This document shows positions 45,201-57,200 of a stretch of DNA of 64,000 nt, in pieces. The notes under the pieces are model-generated. The model saw only the letters and a program-made list of their open reading frames with translations. It was not told the origin of the DNA and did no database searches. How positions within the stretch are numbered: the stretch's first letter is position 1; every line of letters begins with the position of its first letter. The DNA is from Oegoconia quadripuncta (Eukaryota > Arthropoda > Insecta > Lepidoptera > Autostichidae): assembly GCA_949316235.1 (NCBI GenBank), contig OX438747.1:33929601-33993600 (forward strand). The letters run 5' to 3'. A program made the position numbers and the translations under genes.

Positions 45201-48200
45201 AGAATGTGCGACTTATACAATGAAAAGAAATAATGAAATAGGGATATATGATGAAATTAAACAGAGTTATACGATGAAACTAAATAGGGTTAAGTACTTA
45301 TAATATGAAAGTTATACGATGAAACTAGAATGGGTCAAGTAGTTATATCATAAAATTAAACAGAGTTAAATGATGGAACTAAATGGGGTTATAAAATTAA
45401 ACACAGGTTATACAATGAAACTAAATACTCAAGGTTGTAGGATTCAGGAAAGACTGACGCCGGAAGGGAGTTCCATGCCTTGGCTATTCGGATGATGAAT
45501 GAAGAATCGAACTTCTTAGTGCGAATGTTCGGTATATTAACTATATACGGGTGGAATCCCTCCCCACTCCTAGTGGTCCGAAGATGGAAGGGTGACGGTG
45601 GAATAAGATTATGTAATTCCAACGCACACTCCCCGAAATGCATATCTAAAGATATGCCAAAATAGTTATCAAAGGACAACAGCACAGATCCATACATCTT
45701 TGGGCCAGTTTGTTGTCACTTCAATTAATAAATATACTCTTGAACTCTTAGTACCAGACGTGCTAAAAACCTAACACATATATTTTTAAAGGACTTTAGA
45801 AAAGAACAAAAGAGGTTTGAAATATGGTTTGGGGAACTTTGAAATTATATACTGGCAACATTAACCACATGCATTCTCACGCATGGAAACTAAATGCTAG
45901 GCCAAAGAAAAATTGTTTTTTCTTTTCAGTCGTCCGTCGCTCGCTCGCTGTTGCTGTTATCCCTACTTAAATTATAACCTCACAGTCAAAAATTTTTTTT
46001 TTTTGGAAAGAATTTAGTTTTTGTATAGTTTGTGAGCCAAAATGTTTTCTGAGAGCGATATTTTCAAATATTTCTTATAACTACTAAGGTTCCAAAAATT
46101 CTTTTGAATAGCTAAGTTGATAGTCTTTAGTACCGGCTTCTTTTAGGTGTACCTTTTATTAGGTGACAAAACACTGGCCCAAAAATGCTGATGTCTTTTC
46201 ACCAGAACGTACAACTAATGTAGGATAGCAAATAAAATAATAATTACTTGTTTGTTTTGAATTCGATGACCATATGCCAGGAATCATGGGGGATCTGCTC
46301 CTTTCTGTTGCCCAGGTCCACCTCGATGTATTTTCGCATGGGCACCACGGGTTTTTTCGCCATTGCTGCATATGAGGTGCCTGTGGACATAGTCATCATG
46401 TAATAAATCATTGGGGACACTGGTGTCGATTCGGATGTACACCAACTAAACTAAAACCAGTTTTGGAGTGGTGCCGTCGCATCGTACTTTTTTTTTTTAT
46501 TAAAAAACTGGTTTCACTTTTGACTACAATCTCACCTGATGGAAAGTGACGATGTAGCCGAAGATGTATCACGCGCACCCAGTAAATGCCTATTCACTCT
46601 AGACTTGAAGATGCCAAGGTTGTAAGTGTCGGGAAAAACGGACGCGGGCAGTGAGTTCCATACCTTAGCAGTCCGCATTATAAATGATGAAGCAAAGCGC
46701 TTAGTGCGGATGTTCGGTATGTTGACAACATATGGATGGAAACCCCCCCCGCGCCTGGTTGTCCGATGATGGAAAGGGGACGGTGGAATTAGATCGTGCA
46801 ATTCCATCGCACACTCACTCATCGTACTGTATCAGGGAGAAAGAGACAGTACTACTTTAAAACTGGTTTTAGTTTAGTTGGTGTACATCCGAATCGACAC
46901 CATTTTTAGGGTTGCTATAATTCCAGGGCTCGTAAGTTTTCCGGGTTCCGGGTCAGTTTATTTCTATTCTCACCACTATTCTGAAACTGTATTTTCTTTT
47001 CTGTTGTGCAATAAAGTGTATTTGTATTGTATGTATCCACCTTCGGCCTCATCTTCACTTAACATCAGGTGTGATTGGGGACAAGTGCTAACCCGTCGTG
47101 CATAAAAAAAATCACAAATCTCGTGCCATTCACGACCTTGGGGTACAATGAAAATGAATGAGATATTTTTCTTTTTCGAAAAAAATGATCACCAACTTGT
47201 AGCCCTAGTCGATACGTGAGTCAAATGACGCGTTTGAGCTATCAACCACTCACGTAGCCCCAAAACTCGCGACCCCAGGGCGATTTCACACTTTTTTTTT
47301 TATGGAAAGTGACGATGTGGTCAAAGACGAAGCACGCGATTTCAGTAAATGCCTATTCACTCTGCTCTTGAAGATCCCAAGGTTGTAGGATTCAGGAAAG
47401 ACTGACGCCGGAAGGGAGTTCCATGCCCTGGCTGTTCGGATGATGAATGAAGAATCGAACTTCTTTGTACGAATGTTCGGTATATTAACTATATACGGGT
47501 GGAATCCCTCGCCACGTCTAGTGGTCCGAAGATGGAACTCTCAGCGAAAATGGGGAAAACCTACCTAGCCGTGAACCGCACGAATGTTTTTTTTTTTTTT
47601 TTTTCAAAGTAGCCCGAAGTCCAAATCTAAACGGGCGTTCATGATATTTCGAAATAACATTTAGTTTTCGAGATAGAAGAGATTTAGTACGAAAAAAAAT
47701 AGAAGATTTTTCACATTTTCGCATTAAAAAAAAAATATGACTTTTTCGAAAAATTCGCCATCTTGTAGCCCTAGCTGACGCGCGTCCTTTGAGCCCTCAA
47801 CCACACGCGTAGCCCCAAAACTTCCCTACACCAGGATGATTTAACACTCAGCGAAAATGAGGGCTATATTGAAGCGATCGAAAAAAAAAAATTTCTTTAT
47901 GCTAAACGGGTTGGTACTTGACCTCAATGACATCTGATGTTAAGTGAAGATGAGGCGTACAGACCCGGACATCCCATCCTATTATTAGTCACTTTAAGTA
48001 AATAATAAATAATAACAAATGTCTTTGCACAAACACACAGCGCCATCTAGGTCCACAGAAAGCATCTAGGCTTGTGTTATGGATACCAGATGGTTGATAA
48101 ACTATACAAATACTTTTTGTAAATTAATACATGTATAAATGAAGAACATCCATAACTCGGGAACACATGTCTGTATTCAACATACAAACACATGCCCCTA

Positions 48201-51200
48201 GTCGTCGAAGTATTAAGTGTGATGATTCTCAATAATTTCATTTTTATACTTTTGTTTGTTCTATCGCTATTAATTATGATTTTGTATTAGTAATTATGTT
48301 TTTTTTTTTTTTTTTTTTTTTATATGAGAGGGCGGCAAACGAGCATGCGGGTCACCTGATGGAAAGCAATCACCGCCGCCCATGGACACCCGCAACACCA
48401 AAAGGGTCACAGATGCGTTGCCGGCCTTTGAGGAAGGTGTCCACCCCAGAATAAGTATGGCAGCCTGAGCGATGAGGGATTCTCCAGCAGTGCTGGTACC
48501 CTCCTGGGGTACTAACTCTTTAAATACCGCTACCATTCTGGAGAGAGACTGGAAGGTGGGCCTCCGGCGCCCTCGCTCACCGGACGAAGCGCAGTGGCAA
48601 AATGCCACTACTCAGACGTCGGTCTTCTGCGAGAGGGTGGTATGTATGTAATATAATTATGATTTTGTATTACCACTTGTGCGTGATTGGTCGAGAAAAT
48701 TCGGAAATTACGCACGATTACCATTGACCAATCCGAGCGCTCGCCAATTTTAATGGGTATCGGTAGCGGGGAAGTCGAGCTGGTCGATCCATACAGCAGT
48801 CTGGTTGCAAATCCTGTACTGAAAGGTCGTATACGATAAGCTCTGTACGTATTTACCAATTCTGTTCGGTACATAATAATTGTGGATATAAATTATATAC
48901 TAGTTGTGAAAATAAAGGAGTTATAATTCTATCTGAGTCTTTGATTTATCAAATAAGTTACTTACTCAAATTAACTGGCTGCTCGTCCCATTCAAAGTTC
49001 AAATCATTGTGGAACCCCTCACGCTCCAGATGTGGGTAGTCAGGCAGTCTATAATAATCATCGCTGTGGTTGCTTGCGGTGTCTGGGATATTGCTGGCGT
49101 TGTAGTTCCACCAGTCTTTCTTGCCGTCGCTGGTATTTGGACTCGGACTCTCACTTCCCTCGTACCTGAGGGAGTCATAAAACAAGAGTCATATTGAGAG
49201 ATAATAAATAAATATACATTTCGGACACTTACACCAACCATCTAGTCCCAAACTAAGCAAAGCTTGTACTATGGATACTAGATAACGGATGAACATACAT
49301 AAATATTTACACATCCATGACTCAGGAATAAATGTTCATATTCATCACACAAACATTTATCCGACGCGGGATTCGAACACGGAACCGTTGGTTTCGCTGA
49401 CAGGGTCACTATCCACAACACCAATCGGTCGTCAAATTCAATCAATCAATCAATCAATCATTTATTTATATTTCTCCACATTATAGCATTATTGCACATT
49501 AGAGTTAAATATAGCTATATAGGGACTATAATTCTATGTGGAGACTGGTGCCTGAACTTTTTTTTTTTATTTATTTATCCATAGAACATTATTTGAACAA
49601 TCTTCACCATAAGACGCCTACGAAAACCTGTAGAGGTTTGTGTGTAGTGCGAATGAGGTCACTGACCCGCCACGTTATTAATTATTACAAAAGACAACTT
49701 AAAATATCTACATACATACATAAGATGATATACGAAAGCAAGTAGACATGTGTCTCGCTATCGAAATAAAATCTGTTGGAAAGGCACTTCCTACATATTT
49801 CCATCTATAAAGTACTTCTTTAATGCATTTTTACATAGTTTTACGTTATGTGAATATAGTTCACCAGTAATACTATTTAAAATATCTGGTAAAATATAAT
49901 CCCATAACTAGGGAAACCTGTGTCTCAGGTAACCAGCCCCCGCAGTCTCGACATAGATAGCGTTCGCTATACTACCGATTTCGGTCGTTAAGTCCTAACA
50001 ATGTTATTTTAATTGGAGAATTAGAGTCTTTAGTATCAAAATATCGGTTTCCATTGAAACTACGATTCAGGGAGCCAATTCTCGGTTCATGTGATTTACT
50101 ATCCAATTTGACATTATATCTATCGTCTTTTTATCGAACGCAAATATCACGAAAATCTCCAATCGTAGAAAAAATTGTATTCTCGGGTTTATTCGATATA
50201 AAACTCGATACGATATAGATGGCATGCGCTTCTCCAACTACAAACACGTTCCATTTTCTCGATTATAACTTACATTGTAATCGATGAATATACTTTTACT
50301 TATTTTATTATATTTAATACACAAACATTGCTTAAACAGTTGATTTATGTGAAATACTTGTAAGTAATACTTTATTTTAACTAAAATGAGCCTGTAATGC
50401 AAATAAATAGAAATTGTTTCAGCGTTCGTGGAACGAACGGAACGCAAGCAAACTTGTCAAATTGTCAATATTGTCATTGTTCTAAGCTATAATCTGTGGT
50501 CATTGTAAAGTTTTTATCTCATCTCAGACAGAAGTTTTTAGTTTATTTACTGATTTATTACTCATTTACACCTTAAAATTATGGAACCCGCGCCGAAGAA
50601 GAGGAAGGGATATCCAACAAATCCCCAAAAGACGCGGCTCATCCAACTGTTACAGGCTGATGATGAACTGCGTGGTGGCAAATCTGCTACTTTCACGAAG
50701 AAAGTAGCAGAGGCAAGATGGGCAGCTCTTGCCTTAGAATTAAATTCGATACCCGGTGCCAAAAAAGATTGGACTGAATGGCGAAGAGTGAGTAATATCA
50801 CACACGATATGTGGTATCGGCTACGCTTGACCACTCGTTGCGTATCGAGTGCTAACGCTGGATAAATATCACATTTGATATCACGAGAATACCGAACATC
50901 GAGATTAGTTGATATCCGCCATGTTTTTTCGATAAATATCGAGTTGGATATAATATCAAAGGCGCGAGAATTGGCTCCCAGGCTTCCAACAAAAACCGAT
51001 ATGATTATGAACACTATAACATTTAGAATAAGATCGTTAGGAGTTAACGACCGAAATCGGTTGCTATCTATGTCGAGACTGCGGGCCCTGGTCTCCACCG
51101 ACCGTTTATCCGATTGCTCCAAAACGGCGCAGGAAAACATCATGAGGTAGCCTGCATGCCTGAGAAATAAAAAATTCAAAGGCATGTGAAGTCCCCAACC

Positions 51201-54200
51201 CGCACTGGGCCAGCGTGGTGGACTATGGCCCATACTCCTTCATATACGAGGGAAGACCTATACCCCTGCAGTGGGATGTTTACGGGCTGATGATGATGAT
51301 ATATTATCGTATATATAGTTGGTAGTATCGTGCACCCCACCTATTTTTCTACCTACAAATGTCCCATAGCTGTGGGTTGTCTGGAAGAGATCGCTTTTAG
51401 TGATAAGGCCGCCTAATTGTGTTCTATTGTTATCATCAAAAATTATTGTAAATTATTTTGCGCAATAAAGAGTATTTGTATTGTATATATTATATTATTA
51501 TAATATTTATGGAAAACCACTTTGGTATCCGATTGAGCCGAAATTTGGCATAAAGTTCATTGGTACATGACCTGTCTGGGAATCGAACCCGAACCACCCA
51601 AATTGGGAGTCAGTGTCTTAACCGCTTTTTCCTAACAATAAAATGCAATCTCCAGCCAGCATTAACCAACTCACATGAGATCAGAGGCTTTGTTGATTGC
51701 AAACAGATGGTTGCCCTCATGAGATTTCCCGTTGAAGTGATCATCTTCCTTGTCCGCGTGGAACATCACGTTACATACACCGCAATGGTACCGGGTACCG
51801 ATCTGTAAATATAAATAAATAAATATTTCGAACACTCACACCAATCACCTAGTCCCAAACTAAGCAAAGCTAGTACTAGATAACGGATAAACATACATAA
51901 ATATTTATATATACTTATACACTCGGGAATAAATGTACGTATACATCACACCTCCACCTCCTTACTGCCGAGGAAGGTCGCCGCGGGGGTTTGGTGGGTA
52001 TCCCCGGGGGTTTGGTGGGTATCCCTCCCGGTAGGGAGGGGAGTCCCACATAACCGTCTCGCCGTCCCCCAGGCGAGCGGTATGCAAAACGCAATTCCCC
52101 GCGTAAAAAAAAATGTAGTTAACATGCCGAACATTCACTAAGCAGTATGTAAGGCAAGGAAACTCCTTCCTGAATCAGTCTTTAAAATGTCCTACAATCG
52201 TAGGATCTTCAAGAGCTGGGTGAATAGTTAAAGAGCTGAAGTCACGTGAAGCAGCGGATACCCATCTGCCGCTGGTGCACCCTAAAGCCCATGTCTCATG
52301 ATGACCTCCGGATGACGCTGAGGTCCCACCTGCAGAGCGAAGGATGCGTCTCCAAGAATAGCTGCCAGTGTCCTTGTGTGCCATGCTGACTACTTTGCTC
52401 AATGCCCAGTGACGCTGAGCCCCCCCCCCTGCCGAGCAGCGAGTAGGTTCCCAAGATCCGCTGCTGCGCCGCAGTATCCACGTGTGCCATGCCGACTACC
52501 TTGTCCAGTGACTCACCCTCCGGATGATGCTGAGCTCCCCCTTGCAGAGCGGCGGATGTATATCCAAGGCCAGCAGGTGCGTCTGAGTGTCCACGTGCTC
52601 CGTGGAGTCTACGCACTCCATCTCGCAGACGGCACACCAAATCCTGCACCCCACAAACAACAGCGTATGCCATTGCAGCAGGCTCAGGTAGACGGTAGAG
52701 TTGACTACTACACCGCCTGTTACGTGTTTCAATCTCACTTGCAGTTCGTCCTCATCTGAAATACAGAGGAACGATTGATTGATTGTTAGGCTCAATGTTC
52801 TTAATATCTTTAATGGTGTCGATTCGGATGTACAACGAACTAACTAAATTTAAATTATATGTATCCTTTTCTAACCACTAATACATGAAAAGGACGACAT
52901 ATAATTAAGTCCTGTCAAATTAAGTAAAAGGATCAAAACAAGCACTTCTTTATCAATATTAGGTGTACACCTAGCGACGTCACGATTAAAATACTATGGA
53001 GCGACTTGTTTTGACAGCTCTTAACTTAATTTGACAGGCCTTAATTTATAGTCGTCCCTTTCATGTTAATAGTGTTAGAAAAGGATGTATCTGCTTTAAA
53101 TTTAGTTAGTTCGTTGTACATCCGAATCGACACCATTGTACACAAAATTATTACAGAAATACGCATTGTGTATAAAATGTACAAAGGCGAGCTTAACTCC
53201 GATAGAGTTTTCTACCAGCAAACCTTAGAGATACATAGTGTTTATTAGATTGGGCAGAAAATAGTGTACACAACAATTGAAATATATTTTATGATAAAAA
53301 ATAATATACATAAATAAATATACCACATAACCTATACAATAATGTTAATACAAGGAATAAGAACCAGTTATCTGTTCATGTTAGCCGACTTCACAAAGTC
53401 GGTAATATTGCATAAATATTGCTATGTGTGACACAGTAGTGAATGGGTAACGACTCAGCATAATGCTTCGCTCGAAGAGCGCGGCGCTGGTTTTCTGTCG
53501 CTCCCACAGGTTTATAAACTAAAGGGAGATATGGTTTCACTGCCTAGTTGTTCGAGTCCGGCTGTCGCCTTCGAAAATTACAACTACATATGAACCACTA
53601 TACGAACACGCGCTCACTCACCCTATTACAATCAACACAAGCAACGCAAGCCAATCGCGTAACAGCAAACCGCAACGTAAAGACACACAAGTACATTGAC
53701 AATTTGACATCTCGATATAAGCAACAATAAAAACATGAACACGTTGTTTAGCATTACCTACATTGCTACTTTAGTATTGCTTTGAATTTCAGTTCTACGT
53801 GTTTGAACGGCAATGGTTCAGTGAAAACTCGAAGTGATAGTATTGATATATTTTTTAGAGTTTTGTGGATTCTTTCGTAAATAAAATTTCATTTAATGAT
53901 ATTTGCTAGAATAAAGCGTTAAACTCAGTACTTACCGGTGATATGTAATTCCATCTGACTTGTAGTTTTTTGTGACACTTCGGTTTTTGCAAATAACCAC
54001 CGAACAACTTGGCATTTCGGAAAAAAATATATGTTGCGCTCCGTCCGTAATTGTGTTCACGACTAATCAACGGCGCCCGCATTTGTTTCTGGTTTGTGCA
54101 TATTGCGTTCGCACGCGCCACGCCCCCTTGGCATATCTCCCTTTAGTTTATAAATCTGTGGTCGCTCCCGTGTGGGATGCGTTGGCGTGAGGAACTAATA

Positions 54201-57200
54201 CATCTTACGATACGTATACAAACAAAACTGTCTACTAATATGTTACCCTTAATTCCCCACAATTTTCACAGATTGATGTCATATGTCATATTGTTGTGGG
54301 GAAACGCTGCTGACATACATATCATTTTTGTTCTGCAGAAGCGTGCTTATCGTGCCATTTATAAATTAGGACCTAGAGTGTCTCTTAGAGATAAGTTAAG
54401 TAAATTAATATCTTAACAGTGGCATCTCAATACATTTATGAGAATTTGCTATATTTAAAAAAAAATATAACCTTATTCGCTAAAAATTGTGATAGGCACA
54501 ATGTTAATACAAGGAATAAGAGCCAGTTCTCTATTTATGTTAGCCGACTTCACAAAGTCAGTAAATCCTTCAAAGGGCAATGTATACGCTTTTATAATAA
54601 GGTTCCAGTACACATTCAAAAGGACGATGGGAAGAAATGTCCCCACCATCCAACAGATTTGAAATAAGTGTCATTTGAAGCATCTAGTAGGATAGACATT
54701 TTCTTATTATGGCGACGTACTTCAAATACGTGGGGTTTAGGTTTAATGATACATTGTTGTTTTATATATTTTTTTCCTTTTTAATTAGATTGCGCATAAA
54801 ATAATTATACCTACGCTAATAGCGTAGGTACAGGAAACCGATTTGGGCTTGTCGAGACATGCACAGAGGTCCTGCGTCTCCTACCCCTCCCCTGCCTCCC
54901 TCAACCCTCAGGTATCGCCGCACACGCACCGACCAGCCAGGTAGTCGCAGTCGTCACTCGTTTGTTATTCGCTACGCACGTGGTTATCATTATCGGCTTG
55001 TTTACGACGCACAACGACCCTTGCTTGTTTACCGGACTGTGAGAATATCTTTGTGATTGACCTTGGCACGTTAAAGGACTTTGATTTTGAGAACATTTTG
55101 GCACAATTATGGATACAGGACGCCGATGTGTTATGTGTCCGCGTTCTGTCCTAAGGCAGAGAAAACACATTTTGGAAGATACTTTGCCACAAAGTTCACC
55201 AGCGGTGGCTGACTATATTTATCAAAATGGACTAATAGAGGTTAGTAAGTAATGTTATTTTTTTCTTTGTCTAACAGTGCTTACGATGAGTTACAATAAT
55301 CATTGTAAAAATAATATAACGTAGGGTGTGCATTATATCATCGTCGTAAGAAAGTAGATATTCTGTGTGCACTGCAACCTAGTCCTACGATATCTTTATT
55401 TATTGTGATAGGATATTAAATGCATTTTTTTTTATTCCAGGTTATTTTCAATAACATCATGGCTGTATGTCACAGATGCTGGCAAAGAGCCAACAATGAT
55501 GTCAATCGACAAGACCTTCCTGACGAAAATGTTGTTGTCGATGTCAACAATCCAGCTGAAGGCGCCCAACCAAATGAAATCTTCGTCCCTGAGTATGTAA
55601 GAGCTCCTAATTCTTCGCGAACCTGTTTATATAGGCATTGCAGAAATCTGGATCTGAGGCGAATCCCCGCGTCTATAAGACTGTTCGCCATTTGTAACTA
55701 CAGCTTATATTTTCCACCTAGTACACGACTGTGTCAAGATCATTTGTCCAATATTATTTGGGACGAATTACTGGATAATGTAAACGTGACGAATTATTTC
55801 AACGCTGAGCTTGTTTCGGACATGACAACAATGTTAATTCGCGGCATGAATGCTCCTAGATTAAGCTTTGATTCCGTGACTGGATTGGATGCCCATGAGC
55901 TTCATTTTTGGACTGGACTAACTATTGAGCAATTTAATAGTATGCTATTGGAAACACCCAGCTTAGCTGAGAGACACAGACATCCGCGGAGAGTTCTTGG
56001 GGCCTATATGACGAAATTAAGGACTGGTGAAAGCAATGAAAGGTTAGCAACATTGTTTGGGATGTCACGTCGAACATTTGAAGACCATTTAAAAATAGCG
56101 AGAGAATGTTTGACACAAGATTTCGTTAATAGACATCTTGGTCTAGATCATCTGTCTAGAGAAAATGTTCTAGAAAGAAACTTACTGATTCCTAAAGAGT
56201 TTTTTGGTGATGAGCAAAATACTAAAGCTATTTTGATATTAGATGGAACGTACATATATATTGAAAAAAGCTCCAATTTTTTATTTCAGCGCCAATCTTA
56301 CAGCCATCACAAGTTTCGAAATCTTTTAAAACCTTTTATAATTGTGAGCAGTGATGGCTACATAATAGACGTACTTGGTCCATTCCGGGCTACAACATCT
56401 GATGCTACCATTGTGCAGTCAATAATGAATGAAGAAAATCCATTGCATTGGTTTTTAAACAGTGGCGATGTTTTTATAGTTGATAGGGGCTTTAGAGACA
56501 GCATTGGTGTAATCCAGTCTTGTGGCTATGAAGTCCACATGCCACCTACAAAAGACCGGACCGCTAGTCAACTGACAACAGAACAGGCAAATAAGTCCCG
56601 ATTGGTTACGATTTGCAGATGGGTTGTTGAGGCGGTCAACGGCAAGTTTAAGAATAGGTTCAGGTTGTTGCGTCAAACGTATTTTAATCGTGCATTAAGT
56701 CATATGTTCTGTGACTTTAAAATTGCAGCGGCCATAATAAACGCTTATTATCGAGTCGCTGTTGACAACAGATTCGCCGCCGAGATTGTAAATATAATTC
56801 ATTCTAGAATGAACATGTCCAATCACTTGCATGATTATGTGCATATGAAAAATCTTAACAGACAGAGAGTGCCTTTTGAAGCCATGCAAGCAAATATTCC
56901 TAACTTCGAAGACTTCCCACGTTTATCTGAAGATGAAGTGTTTCTTTTCGCGCTAGGGAGCTATCACATTAAGCTTGCCAAGTCTTACTGCGCCGAGCAC
57001 CTTCGCGATGGCCTTTATAATATAGAATTATACCGTGATAACGAGTTAAACAATTTACCGCGATGCAATATCCTGCTAAATAATGTTTGGCTAGTCAGAG
57101 TACGGATTCAGTCGCGCCATGTCCGTTCCCGTATTTATTATAGTTATATTTTAATAGACCGGGATTTGACTGACAGACATGCTATTGCTCATTGGTACTG

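Noticed and set aside
46159..46371. Stand-alone small gene ending in a stop at about 46246
   Set aside because: The stop is formed by the splice donor GTAATT. Phases on both sides fit exon 5 of the zinc-finger gene.
50581..50865. Complete 94-residue Myb-like gene
   Set aside because: The last 25 residues follow a consensus splice donor and no longer resemble the family; only the part to 50787 is supported as coding.
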